A stretch of DNA of 64,000 nucleotides, taken from the NCBI GenBank assembly GCA_964016985.1, contig OZ024831.1, positions 25,413,431-25,477,430 on the forward strand, given 5' to 3'. Positions 9,901 through 21,039 of the stretch are shown one piece after another (the first letter of the stretch is position 1; every line of letters starts with the position of its first letter). The DNA comes from Anodontia alba (taxonomy: Eukaryota; Mollusca; Bivalvia; Lucinida; Lucinidae). The position numbers and the translations under genes were made by a program. The notes under the pieces are model-generated. The model did no database searches and was not told the origin of the DNA. It worked only from the letters and a program-made list of their open reading frames with translations.

Positions 9901-10093
9901 TTAACCTGTTGGGTAAAAAATTGAGCAGATGGAATTTAGGATTAATTTCTATTTTTCCCCCAGAAAATAGGCTTTGATATTACATTCAAACTATCTCCTT
10001 TGGAAATAATTTGCATGAAAAGTCAAGACCTGTTTTCTGGGGAGAAATAATCTCTAGATCAACAATTTGTCGTCTGCGTAATCTGCACAGAAG
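9901..10093. mobile_element. Family C element (copy 1)
   Basis: TTAACCTGTTGGGTAAAAAATTG at the left and TTGTCGTCTGCGTAATCTGC at the right. The interior has the CCAGAAAATAGG ... CCTGTTTTCTGG inverted pair typical of the family. It directly abuts the family R element. Confidence 0.6.
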
Positions 10094-10414
10094 TGGTCAA
10101 TGTTACAAAGTTCAAAGATGGAAAAGCCGCAACAGGTAAACACTATAAAAAGATTCACAAGCAGGAACATCAAATGTTACTTTTATCTCAGTCGTTATTT
10201 CCTCCTTGGCCAGTTATGTCTGTTCCTTTTTAGACATGTATCTATCATTTGGTTTAAACATATGTTATTCCTATAACTGACGTGTACAAATACAAAAAAT
10301 GACAATCATAAGACATACAAATAGGATTCAGAAGAGCCTTCATGTTAATCTGTATCCCATTTTGCAAACATCATTTTATCTAATTTCTAATTTTGATTTG
10401 GAGAAAGAGTTTCT

Positions 10415-10418
<4 letters not shown>

Positions 10419-10493
<75 letters not shown>
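10419..10493 (+). repeat. (CA)n microsatellite
   Basis: About 37 CA units with one CG interruption near the middle. The His/Thr-rich frames through it are artefacts. Confidence 0.95.
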
Positions 10494-10752
10494 AGTAAAT
10501 ACTAAATGGAATAATGAAATATTATTTATGACATTACATACATCAGCATTATTTATTTCTATTGTATTTCAACATGAACTGAAAAACGTTTAATATGTTT
10601 ATAGACATTCGGTATGGCATGTATATGTTTCACATCTGTTTAAATATAACTTGGAAATTCATTAACCGCTTCTTGTTAAAGTTGCCTTTGAGTAATACGT
10701 GATTTCATCAACTTTTATTTATCTATTTGGCGATGTTGCTGTGGTTTAAATA

Positions 10753-11031
10753 CATCACGAAAACATGCCTATATAATTTTGACCCCCTTAAACCCCACTT
10801 TTATATAGTAAAACTGGGGTTTACAGGGGTATACATTATTTTTCTACTTTCTGCTTAAAACATCGATTGTGGGTACTCATTAGAACCGCCTCATCGAGGC
10901 GGTTCTAACGAGTACTCACAATCTATGTTTTGAGCAGAAATATGAAAAATGTTAGAATTTTTATCTGAAAATTTTACATTTTTTGTTGGTAAAAATTTTC
11001 AGTATATTTGAATAGGCATGTTTTCGTAATG
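10753..11031 (+). mobile_element. Family A element (copy 6; first in the intron)
   Basis: Full length. Hairpin tip CCTCATCGAGG. Flanks read TTTAAATA before and GTATTTAAA after, an inverted rather than direct relation. Confidence 0.85.
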
Positions 11032-11089
11032 GTATTTAAATGAAGTCGATATTCTCAGATTGAGAACTGCAAACTAATTCTCTTATAGT

Positions 11090-11345
11090 TAAAAGGAATG
11101 GGTACACCTGAAATAGAGTTCGGCCATTTTACAAAAGGGAGGCATGTTTTTTTTTTTTTTTTTTTTTGTTTCTAGTTTTGCAAACTAAACTATGATTCCA
11201 AAAATATGTGTATCTGTTTGAAAATGGGAGCTTCTCATGTAGGAAAGAATTTGCTCCCTCTTTGAGTAGCCCCCATTTAGAACAGAGGTAAATAGTTCAA
11301 CGTTTGAGTTAGTTAATTCCCTTGAACGTACTCGTATCCCTTACC
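11090..11345. mobile_element. Family H element, diverged (copy 2)
   Basis: Recognised by GGCCATTTTACAAAAGGGAGG, GAAAGAATTTGCTCCC and the closing TTCCCTTGAACG. A poly-T run (11150-11167) interrupts it. Confidence 0.5.
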
Positions 11346-11707
11346 ACTTAATGGATCTGTATGCCAGGATTAAATAATTGGCGTCACATATCTCGGAGCC
11401 TTACTTTTTTTTACAGACAGACAAATGAATAATCTGAATGAAAGAGAAAATTATATACAAAACCAGCAACGATCTGTAAAATGTTTGTTACTTGTATGAA
11501 AGATATCAAATTCTCCGAAATATGCGTATTGTTTTTGCACGTACAGGCGTCTTCTAAACGTCTCGGTTCTCACATAAACTATCTTGCTTAAAGTTTAAAT
11601 ACGTAATTGACATTTGAATGAAATTTTATTATGGAAAAAAAGAATATTGTATAAAACTTGAAATACTGTGTAACAGTGAAAAAAAGCATTTGATGCCGAA
11701 GACGAAG

Positions 11708-11739
<32 letters not shown>
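11708..11739 (+). repeat. Poly-A run
   Basis: A near-pure A tract beside family H debris. It could be a retroposed tail or slippage. Confidence 0.9.
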
Positions 11740-11740
<1 letters not shown>

Positions 11741-11741
<1 letters not shown>

Positions 11742-11893
11742 GCCCTTAGGAGATTTTGATACACGTGGTAGATTTTCCGCAATTTTGAAAAGGGACATTA
11801 TTTTGGTGACTTCCTGTTTGCTTTCCTGTACACCGCCCTCCTTTAGGATCAAACTCTTTCCGTTTAGAGTGAACCTCTTTTCAGAACGGAGAA
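11741..11893. mobile_element. Family H element, partial (copy 3)
   Basis: GATACACGTGGTAGATTTTCCGCAATTTT, then GACTTCCTGTTTGCTTTCCTG (given as markers), then CTTTCCGTTTAGAG. The right half is missing. Confidence 0.6.
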
Positions 11894-11940
11894 AAAACAA
11901 CATGTATGATGCGCAAGGTAGGAAGAGCATCCTTACAGCA

Positions 11941-12001
11941 TATCCCGGCAAACACACAACGCCCTAACAACGTCGTTTCGACGTTGAGTGTTTGCTGGGA
12001 T
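11941..12001. repeat. Family L inverted repeat (short)
   Basis: CCCGGCAAACACACAACG and CGTTGAGTGTTTGCTGGGA are inverted around CAACGTCGTTTCGACG. Same ends as 5595-5700. Confidence 0.65.
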
Positions 12002-12002
12002 G

Positions 12003-12974
12003 CTGGCAAAGTAGGCCTGGATAAGCTAGTAAATTTGTGTAGCCTGATCGGGGTCTCCGTTGCACGGTTAGAGATTAACTGGGTACTGTAGCATATTTCG
12101 ACGAACTGAAAAAGACATTACCAGAATTGTGCGCATGCGCAGGTGGACTGAACCGCTGTTCGCATATAGTATAGAAGCCTTTCTCGCGTTGTGAATAACT
12201 TTGTCTTAACTGTATATAGCTATGTAATACATCAGGTTTTGTCAATGATTTTGTGGCTAATAAAATGAACGAGCATTTGATATATGAAACAAGAAATGTG
12301 GTTTTGGTGCCTGGAAACATTATTACTTAAACCCGACAGGTATCTTCACACTTCACGTATACTGCCACCCAAAACAACGTGTGTGACATCATGGCAAAAC
12401 AAGATAATGGAGTCGGTTTGGCGGAAGTCGACTGAAATTAAAAATACTAAGATTGCTGACATTTTATTTGATTATTTCAGTGTGGCGGTTACAAAACGGG
12501 CATCGCATTGGCTGAGATATGGCTAAAACCACAGATTATATTTAAACTCGAAAAGTATCTATTTAAGAGGACCGGTAGATTTTTCTGATATTTTGTACAA
12601 GAGAAACAACTTGAAAGTTCGTGTTGGCTTTTCATACGCACACACCTTCTCGAAAAGGCATCTACTGATCAGGCTCTACACTTTTTGCGACTCATCCAGC
12701 AAAAGTTTAGGCACATTAACAGGTAATAAGATAGACTTTTTCAAATTTTATGACAAGTATTGTCAGGCCAGATGTCCCAATAAGGGTACATACAGTAGGT
12801 TCAATTCGGCCCAAAACCGACGCTGTAAATATAGTAAAAGTATAATAAGAAGTGTTCAATCTGACACGTTTGTTAAGACTTAGCATCAAGTATTTATTGT
12901 GTTTTTACTTTCATAATCAAGATAAATTTGTGCGATGTATTTTTCTCAACAGTTGTAGTGCAGGTATTGATTGA
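12003..12974. other. Stretch without a recognised gene
   Basis: Contains GCGCATGCGCAGGTGGACTG near 12132, reminiscent of family G cores. Otherwise no clear family. The open frame at 12593-12883 has no recognisable motif. Confidence 0.35.
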
Positions 12975-13230
12975 CATTACGAAAAGACGCCTATTCAAAT
13001 ATACTGAAAATTTCACCACCAAAAACTGAAAGTTTCAGATAAAAATTCTGATATTTTTCTTATTTCTGCTCAAAACATAGATTGTGGGTAGGCGGTTCTA
13101 ACGAGTACCCACAGTCTATGCTTTTAAGCAGAAATAAGAAAAATAATGTAAACCCCTGTAAACCGCAGTTTTGCTATATAAAAGTGGGGTTTTAAGGGGA
13201 TCAAAATTATATTGGTATATTTTCGTGATG
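12975..13230 (-). mobile_element. Family A element lacking the hairpin tip (copy 7)
   Basis: Reverse orientation. The left central arm stops at GTGGGTA and resumes at GGCGGTTCTAACG, so the GAACCGCC tip is deleted on one side. Flanks GA/GA could be a 2-bp target duplication. Confidence 0.8.
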
Positions 13231-13489
13231 GAATTGGGGTAAGGTGATTCAGATTTGATTTTGCTTTTATTTTGCTTGTTTGGTCCAGCTTTAATCATGA
13301 GCACGGTAGCCTTGCAACACAATACTTTTATCGCAAGTAGATTTGGCCATAAACTCGTATAGGGGACTGCGAACGACGCTAAAATTACGTTTTATTCAAA
13401 ATAAGCCAATAAATAAAAGTCTTGACTCCGTGTACAATCTCCTTAATAAATCCCTCCTACATAAAAGGGATTATTCCGAATAGCCCTCG

Positions 13490-13610
13490 GTAGCGGATTC
13501 TTTCCTTTTAGAGTAGACTTTTCAGACGGGCTTCTTCTGTATATGAGCAAACAGGAATTCCCTTGAAAAAATATGACGGAAACTTTGACAGGTGTATCAA
13601 GTCCCCTTAA
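13490..13610. mobile_element. Family H element, partial (copy 4)
   Basis: TTCTTTCCTTTTAGAGTAGAC, AGCAAACAGG and the closing GGTGTATCAAGTCCCCTTAA are family H markers. The left half is decayed. Confidence 0.55.
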
Positions 13611-13639
13611 AATATACCGTTTTAACATTATTTGGTTGA

Positions 13640-14312
13640 CAAAAAAAAAAAACAAAAAAAAAAAAACAAAAACAAACAAACAAAAAACACAAAAAACTTC
13701 GCATTGTCTACCAGAAACGGCGAAATTCTAACAAATACTTCACGAATTACAAGTAAGAATGCTTTATAAATCAAAATTTCAAGACTGCAGTATGACAGGA
13801 ACATTTACGTAACAGCAGACATAAGCAATACAAGGAGAAGACCGCTTATTTTTAAACCATAAACTTCGATGTAAAATCAAATAGGTATATCCGTCAAAAC
13901 CATTTTCTAGCATGGATAAAAACTGAAACGTCATCTTCTAAATATATTATTGTGAAATATTTTATCGTCTGGTAATGTCTATATTGTCGTCTTGTAATGA
14001 CAGGTTAAGAAATTAATCATCGCCACCGAACATTGCGGCAGACATCAAACAGGTATATGTAGAAAACGTAAAACAATATCAAAGGCGGGTCATAATCGCA
14101 TGTCATAAATAGCTTATAATTTATGGATGATTTGCATAATTATTCGTTTTAAAAATGCTAAGAAGGAGAAAAAGCCAGTTTCATCTTTAGAGCATGTAGA
14201 TTTAAAATGAAACCGCAGCACATATTGATGGGTTCAGGAGCAAAACTACAATTACACCGGCGTCAGTAACGTCTATCTGGCTTACAGATTAACAGAAGAG
14301 TAGCGTGAGCCG
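13640..14312. other. A-rich tract then unassigned DNA
   Basis: 13639-13695 is an interrupted A/CAAA-rich run. The remainder has no visible family, hairpin or gene. Confidence 0.4.
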
Positions 14313-14589
14313 CATCACGAAAACATGCCTGCATAATTTTAACCCCCTTAAACCCCTTTTATATAGTAAAAATGGGGCTTACAGGGGTATACATTATTTG
14401 TCTTATTTCTGCTCAAAAACATAGATTTTTGGTTTTTATTAGAACCGCCTCACCGAGGCGGTTCTAACGTGTACCAACAATCTGTTTTGAGCAGAAATAT
14501 GAAAATTATCAGGTTTTTTTATTTTTGAAAATTTCCAGTTTTTGGAGGTGAAATTTTCTGTATATTTGAATAGGCGTATTTTCGTAATG
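14313..14589 (+). mobile_element. Family A element (copy 8)
   Basis: Full length with mutations in the left arm (TTTTTGGTTTTTATTAGAACC). Tip CCTCACCGAGG. It directly abuts a family G element. Confidence 0.85.
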
Positions 14590-14591
14590 TC

Positions 14592-14815
14592 ATCATGAGA
14601 ACACGTACCTTCTGACATGTGCGGCCAACGAAGACTCTGATCATCCTGTGCATCCACGCAGTTCGATCAGAGTCTTCGTTGTCCGCATGAAGAAAGTTGC
14701 ATTCTTGGCTATTCAAAAAGCACCCAGGGAAGATTCAGATTAGACTGCGCGAATGCGCAGGCTGATTTGAATCTTCGCTGGGCGCACATGTCCGAGGGTA
14801 CTTTTCCTGAAGTTG
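14592..14815. mobile_element. Family G double-hairpin element (copy 1)
   Basis: Two inverted pairs in series. The first is CCAACGAAGACTCTGATCA with GATCAGAGTCTTCGTTG. The second is GGGAAGATTCAGATTAGACTGC with its inverse around GCGCGAATGCGC. Outer ends GAGAACACGTACC and GGTACTTTTCC are loosely inverted. Confidence 0.65.
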
Positions 14816-14829
14816 CGCTCACGTTATTT

Positions 14830-16330
14830 ATAAATTTATAACACGCCCTTTAGGCTAAAATAAAAAAAAAAGGAATGGATAACATGTCCTGCAAAATTCG
14901 TTGAATGGCCGATAATAAATAAATAAATATGATTTCGAAGACCATAGAGAACCATTAGTATAAATTAGCATAAACTACGTTTATGATAATTATGACAAGA
15001 GAACGGTCTAAGTGTGAACCCATGCTATATTGTTTCATCGTTCAATGCATACCCCTAAAAATCTCTGTAATCATGCTGCGAAGGGCCACTCACTTAGAAT
15101 GAAACTTGCCTCTCTAGTACTTGAAACCTTCCCAACGGAACTGAATATGAAATTCTTATCATTACGAAAAGCCCCAAATATGGCCATTTCACAATTATTT
15201 CTATATGCATATTTCCTAGAACTGTCGTGTTCCGCTAAACGCTGTGGTCAAGGGCTCATAATCGGTATCAATTCTTCCGTTTTGGGGCTGCACTGAGGCA
15301 AAAATTTAGTTGCTTTGCATTTACTATCGAGCAACATGTCCCTATATATGCGAGAAACGACTATTCAGGCAAGCACGTGCATTAACGCTGTTTCCGCATT
15401 TTTTGGGGTGATGAATGAATATGTTAGCCAATGATGGGCAGACATTGCTGATGAAGATGCAGATACCTGTATGTATTTTTCTCTGAAACACACTGTTCAT
15501 ATATATCTCAAGGTTGTATGTGGCATTTCTTTGTTGTAATCAAGCTATATTCTACCTCGATATTAATAATTTTTGTTTTATCTTTTTTTTTTTTTTCTCT
15601 TGTCGACCAGTTTTATTTATCCATTTTAGCAAGTCTCCTTAATATTTCGGTCAGATTATAACTCTTCTGTGTTATTCATTTCAATACATACATTTTATTA
15701 TATTTTACAAAATTTTAATTATCTGTAAATAAATTCTATAAGAACCACAGATTTCAACATTTTTAAGTGGGTTGTCTGTTTACACAAGTAAATGCGATCT
15801 TTGTCTTTTCTTTTTTCTTTTTTCCATTGAAGGAAAGAGATCCCAGATCGGTTCAATTAACTACGGTTCAACAGCAATTCAGTGTAGACAGAAAAAAAAA
15901 GCCAACACTTCAGCTCTGGGAAAGACGTTTAAAGACAAATTAGCGAGTCAATTTAGCGCAGAGCCGGCCTCTTTCCGGACATGGTATCCATCAAAGTCGC
16001 ACCTTTGCCTAGCTGTCGATTGTTAAGCTTGTAAAGAAGTGCCAGGGAATTGGATTTTCGGAGTTGATAAATAGTTTGTCGTCACCAATATCTAGAGGTT
16101 TGTGTCAAAGGCGAATCAGACTCGAGACTCATTAGCAAAACGTCTAATCACGGTGCAGGCAACTAGCTCAGTACGTTAACAAGTCTGTGCAATATATACC
16201 CCTGTGTTTCTCTGTAATACATTGTATATGATCAAAACGGGTGTGCAGCGGTCTACAACTAAGTTTTCATGGAGAAATAAGATTAAAATCCTACGTTTGG
16301 CTGAAAAGGCACTTTATGTACTGATTTAGC
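14830..16330. other. Long intron stretch without a recognised feature
   Basis: About 1.5 kb with no visible hairpin family apart from a poly-T run (15583-15596). The frames at 15030-15296 and 15772-16026 are on the plus strand, antisense to Hox1, and show no known motif. One of the larger repeat-free blocks in the intron, so a possible place for conserved regulatory DNA. Confidence 0.35.
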
Positions 16331-16445
16331 TAAAGCATATTTATTTCACATAGTAATTAGTTAGAAATGGCAAGCAGCGAAAGAAGCGTTTTACTAGTTT
16401 ACTTAGAAGCGTGTATACCGTATTTACCCTAAATACTGGGTCATA

Positions 16446-16647
16446 TTTACCCTTGTCCTGCTGAACCCGGATATACCCTGCCTTTACAAACAGTGTAGAT
16501 CCAGAGATCAGTTGGCTTCTAATCAGGATTTGCACTGTTTGTCAATCAGTATATGAATATGTATCAACAACCTGCATCAAGTAATCGGATTGGCTGACTG
16601 TTAGAAATGGGCGTGACATCTTAATTATTCAGCAGGACAAGGGTTAA
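16446..16647. mobile_element. Family R element (copy 2, inverse orientation)
   Basis: ACCCTTGTCCTGCTGAACCC at the left, GATTGGCTGACTGTTAG in the interior, and TTCAGCAGGACAAGGGTTAA at the right. The core hairpin (CAAACAGTGTAGATCCAGA) is shortened. Confidence 0.75.
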
Positions 16648-16884
16648 GTCCTTATCACAGTCGTCCTCAAATTTGAACAAGTCCATTTTACCACCTGTTG
16701 ACTTGCTTGAAAACTGTTGGATGAGTAGTACACATTAAAGACCGTGATAAGACGCCTGATTTGGATCTACAGTATTCGTTTACGTCAGCGTTTCGCAATA
16801 ACTTGGTTTATTACGGTTACAGGAACTACATTTCGCGATTGTGCCGTAATCAGGACACTCATAAATCCACCACTTTTTGCTATA

Positions 16885-17064
16885 TTAACCCATTTATGCC
16901 GAATGGATTCTTTGTTTTTATTAATGTTAATTTAAAGATAAATTTCTGTATTGTATGCAAACATGGTTGACCCTGATCAGACGTCATGTTCTGCGGCGTC
17001 TGATCTGGGTCTACAATGTTTGCCAATGTCCATTTTAAGGGACGTTAGGCATAAATGGGTTTAT
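16885..17064. mobile_element. Family U element (copy 2, complete)
   Basis: TTAACCCATTTATGCCGAATG and GGCATAAATGGGTTTATAA are inverted ends. The core hairpin is GACCCTGATCAGACGTC / GGCGTCTGATCTGGGTC. About 180 bp, non-coding. Confidence 0.75.
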
Positions 17065-17415
17065 AAACTGAAACAAACCGTTGGGGAGCATTATGTTCGT
17101 TTCGCCAGATGCATATCTTTTAATTATTTTCTGCTTCTTTATCATTTTGTCTGCGGCAGAAAAAAAAAGTATATATAAATGTCTGAATCATTGAATATTA
17201 TTTAGTTAAGAGTTCATTAGTTAATAGATTTTATACATTTTCAAACCAAATGCACCTACATTTATTTCACCAATAAACGACACAATTTGATTAAAAAAGA
17301 AGGCAATCTCAATGAAATCCCAGGTCGGCGTCAATTGTTTATTTTGTTTATTCATGTCAAGAATATTAAAACAAAAGCTTCATCGAAATACCGCATAGAA
17401 AACGTGTGATTAATT

Positions 17416-17655
17416 TGAGCCGAAACGTCTGAAAAAGTACCCACGGACGTGTGCGCCCATCGAAGATTCATATCAGCCCGTGCATCCGTGCATTCTGATA
17501 GAAGTCTTCGTTGTTCGTATGAAGAATCTTTGCATCCTTCGTTGTCTTAAATGTGCCCAGGGAAGATTCTGATCAGAATGCGCGAAAGCGCAGGCTGATC
17601 TGAATCTTCGCTGGGCGCACATGGCAGACAGTACGTTGTCTGACGTTTCGGCTCA
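17416..17655. mobile_element. Family G double-hairpin element (copy 2)
   Basis: Clear inverted ends GAGCCGAAACGTCTGA and TCTGACGTTTCGGCTC. Second hairpin AGATTCTGATCAGAATGCGC with GCGCAGGCTGATCTGAATCT. Confidence 0.75.
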
Positions 17656-18057
17656 TTTTATTTAGTGAAATGAAAGTTATCGCCCAAGGGTGATAAGAGT
17701 AAAATCTTCACATAAAATATTAAATGCGTCTGATCAAAACATTGGGTGAACCTAGCATGTATTGCATTGACAAGCGGTTTGATAAATGGACAAATATGGA
17801 TGGCTTCTACAAACGCATTAAATGATTGTTCCATTCCCTCTTTTAATCACAAATAATAGGAAATATATGTTGTTTACTTTATTAATAATATGTTTGGTAG
17901 CATTGCTTCAAAACGTGAACGAATGAAGCACATTTAAAGACGACGTAAATACTTAAAGTATATATATTGATTGCCACAATCACAAATGAAGTTGCCCAGA
18001 AAGTCCACAATCACAAAGTATAGTCTTTTTTTTAGGTAACGAAGTAAGAAATGATTT
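17656..18057. other. Stretch without a recognised feature
   Basis: AT-rich, unassigned. No hairpin family or gene visible. Confidence 0.4.
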
Positions 18058-18274
18058 CATTACGAAAACAAGCCTATTCAAATATATGGAATATTTCACC
18101 TCCAAAAGCTGAAAAATTTCAGATAAAAAACTGCGAGGCGGCTCTAACGAGTACCCACAATCTATGTTTTAAGCAGAAATAAGGAAAACAATGTATATCC
18201 CTGTAAACCCCAGTTTTACTATATAAAAGTGGGGCTTAAGGGGGTCATAATTATATAAGCATGGTTTCGAGATG
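18058..18274 (-). mobile_element. Family A element, one central arm deleted (copy 9)
   Basis: Reverse orientation. The sequence jumps from CAGATAAAAAACTG straight to CGAGGCGGCTCTAACG, so the entire first central arm is missing. The right end is mutated to TTTCGAGATG. Confidence 0.8.
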
Positions 18275-19470
18275 TGGACGAAATAACCAAACACGATGTA
18301 GCTGTGTTTCGTTTTTTTTTGTTTTTCAGGCAATCGACAGCATGCTGAAGTGATGAAAACATGTCCCATATAAACAGGATAAGGGAGACATATAAGTCCT
18401 TGACTTTTTTTTGAACTCCATTTGAAATATATTCATATATTGTATCTAATTTATACACATAATATGTTTAAATTAAACAGGATAAGGATAACCCACCGGT
18501 CGTCGTATTCCTGTTGAGATCATAGAAGCTGTGCTAAGTCTTACAGTACACCGGAACGAATATAGGTCAGTTTTAAAAAGTTCCAGAATAATGTACCTCA
18601 GTCTAGGGTCTTTTATTTTACCTTTAGATGCCAGAAGTGGTCCAAATGTATACGTCAAGCAGTTATGCAGTAAGTAGACGCAAAATTTTATATAGTGATT
18701 CGCTGGTTTACAATATGACTAGAAAATCATCTGAAAAAACGTATTGCCTTACACCAGTCGAGACCTGGCAAACAATATGGGGTTAGTCATTGCAAGGATA
18801 CGAGATTTCTTACAAGTAACGTAAACTACACGCATTTTCTGGTTTTGAACTTTTCAGAATGACTGCTGGTATCTAGTGTTTACCCTTTGAATATAAAACA
18901 AAACAATCTATGGGCTAAATCAGAACATTTGCAGAAATGTATATAATGAATAAGCAAAACTAAATGGTATATAGTCTCTGTCCTTGATAGGATAACTTCT
19001 TGTCAGTCATTAGAAAACAGATTGTAGCACGTGTTGCAAAGCTGCACAAATTTCGCAAATACCACTACCACCACCACTGAAAGCAAACTGAACAAGGAAT
19101 CATAGAGAAAAATGCAAGAACAGCGATCGCACTTGCTTATTTCATTGCATTATGTTTTGCCAGGTCACACGGAACTGCGGTCTCGTGTTCATACAACTTT
19201 CTCGGGACCAGGCTAATGCTAATGAATGAAAACGCCAACAACATGCGTTACCGTCTAGTATTGCTGCGCTTCTGTTTGACTAGAAAAAAAAAAAAATATG
19301 CAGGGCAATACAATTTGTATCAGCTTTATTTTTTGTTACCATAGAACGGCAGCCTTTAATTCTGATGCAACCCCGAATTGAAAATATGTGTTCGATCCTC
19401 TATCTTATCTGTAAAACGTTCCAATAAAACACATATATTCACAAACACTATGCATAAAGTTAAGGAGTCC
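18275..19470. other. Long intron stretch without a recognised feature
   Basis: About 1.2 kb with no family member recognised and no coding signal on either strand. Like 14830-16330, a candidate for unique sequence. Confidence 0.35.
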
Positions 19471-19474
19471 GTAA

Positions 19475-19797
19475 ATGTTTAGTAGGGGTATCAAAAGAAA
19501 ACTAGTACTTTCTGAGTTTAGTCGATCAGTGGTTATAACGGCTTTCTCTGAAGGAATAATTGCTGTACTCTGTGGTCACAGCCGGCATGGATTCAAGAGC
19601 GCACTTAATCCATTAGGTTTCTCACCGCTGTGGTTCGAGCCTCGCCAGGGTCAATGTGGGAAAGCCAAGTTCTGCTTACGGATGGTCAGGTATTTTTCCC
19701 CGGGGTTCTCCGGTTTTCGGTCGCCTTTGATGAACAATCGGCTCGATATAAGTGAAATATTCTTGAAAGCGCCTTAAAACCAAAATCAAAAAAGAAG

Positions 19798-19836
<39 letters not shown>

Positions 19837-19850
19837 AAAAATAAATAAAT
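19475..19850 (+). mobile_element. SINE-like element with B-box and poly-A tail
   Basis: GTGGTTCGAGCCTCGCC (about 19632) contains a perfect Pol III B-box GGTTCGAGCC. An A-box-like GGATTCAAGAGCG lies about 45 bases before it. The body ends AAAGCGCCTTAAAACCAAAATC, followed by a long A tract. That is the order expected for a tRNA-derived SINE in plus orientation, antisense to Hox1. The 100-codon frame here is not a gene. The 5' border is uncertain. Confidence 0.6.
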
Positions 19851-19915
19851 AAATAAATAAATTAATAAATAAATAAAAAAAATAAAATAACAATAATAAT
19901 AACAATAATAATCAA
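19792..19915 (+). repeat. Poly-A and A-rich simple repeat
   Basis: About 40 A with two G interruptions, then (AAAT)n and (AAT)n patterns. Probably the expanded tail of the SINE-like unit. Confidence 0.9.
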
Positions 19916-19919
19916 GAGC

Positions 19920-20431
19920 TCGCTATATATACAAATAAAAAAGAATTCCTGCAATGTGCTATGTAGCGAAAAATCCAAAGGAACAGAAGCACATGTTTTA
20001 GTTATCTTTCCCCTCTATTTCTTTATTTTGTTTTAAAACTACAGAAAAATAAACAAACTAGTTTTTGTCGTTCCTCTCTCTCTTCATTCGGTGCCTCGGG
20101 AAGGCTGTGTTTCGTGCTTGTTGTAACTCTTGTGTCACTTCCATTGTTTTTCTTTAATTATAATAAGTAGTTAGCAATGTGATTGCGGCAATCAATGAAG
20201 TTCTGCATTTTGTTGCAGCCTGCCATTGGAAAGAATGGGCAATATTTTCGAAAAACGGGTAAATGGCGACGTCATCTAACATGTCGCAGCATAACTTCAG
20301 CTCGAATGTCAAATATTCTTCAAAAACAGACAGTAAAATAAATGATTTAGGAAGTGATGTCAGTGTTTCGATACTTTGTAACTATATAATGTGGGGTGCT
20401 CTAAGATTTTAGAATTCCCACCTTCACATTC
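19920..20431. other. Stretch without a recognised feature
   Basis: Unassigned DNA between the SINE-like tail and family A copy 10. Confidence 0.4.
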
Positions 20432-20695
20432 CATCACGAAAACATACCTATATAATTTTGACCCCCTTAAACCCCACTTTTATATAGTAAAACTGGGATT
20501 TACAGGGGTATACATTATTTTTCTTATTTCTGCTTAAAACATAGATTGTGGGTACTCGTTAGAACCGCCTCGTCGAGGCGGTTCTAACGAGTACCCACAA
20601 TCGATGTTTTGAGCAGAAATATGAAAAATATCAGAAATTTTTAGCTGAAAATTTTCATTTTTTGGTAGTAAAATTTTCGGCGTGTTTTCGTAATG
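20432..20695 (+). mobile_element. Family A element (copy 10)
   Basis: Tip CCTCGTCGAGG. Central arms are very well preserved. A short deletion near the right end removes the CAGTATATTTGAATA segment. Confidence 0.85.
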
Positions 20696-20879
20696 GTTTC
20701 ACTACTTTATTATATGTGGACAATGACTGCTACAAGTACTAGGTGTTATAACGAAAGTTTATGTATTTATTATATCACTGGGATTTTTGTTTTCGTCAAG
20801 GCGTACATATTAAGTATTAAGGGAAACAGATATATTTTTAGGGACAGCAAATGTGTCTTAAGTGCTTTCCTTTCTTCTT

Positions 20880-21036
20880 AAAAGAGATCGACTCAAAAAG
20901 GACAGAATTTGCTCCCACGGGAAGTAAATTCATTTTTTTAAAGAAGACCCTGTTTTAAAAGGGGCTTGGAGATTAGGAAATAATCTTTATTGTAAAATAG
21001 CGGAAATTTACCAGGGGATCCAGTCCCCATAATTAA
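20880..21036. mobile_element. Family H element, partial (copy 5)
   Basis: AAAAAGGACAGAATTTGCTCCC, AAAGAAGACCCTGTTTTAAAAGG (markers in parts) and GGGGATCCAGTCCCC. The left end is missing. Confidence 0.55.
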
Positions 21037-21039
21037 AAA

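Noticed and set aside
10299..10593. Two His/Thr-rich ORFs
   Set aside because: They are translations of the (CA)n microsatellite in two frames.
19475..19777. 100-codon plus-strand ORF
   Set aside because: It coincides with a SINE-like unit showing a Pol III B-box and an A-rich tail.
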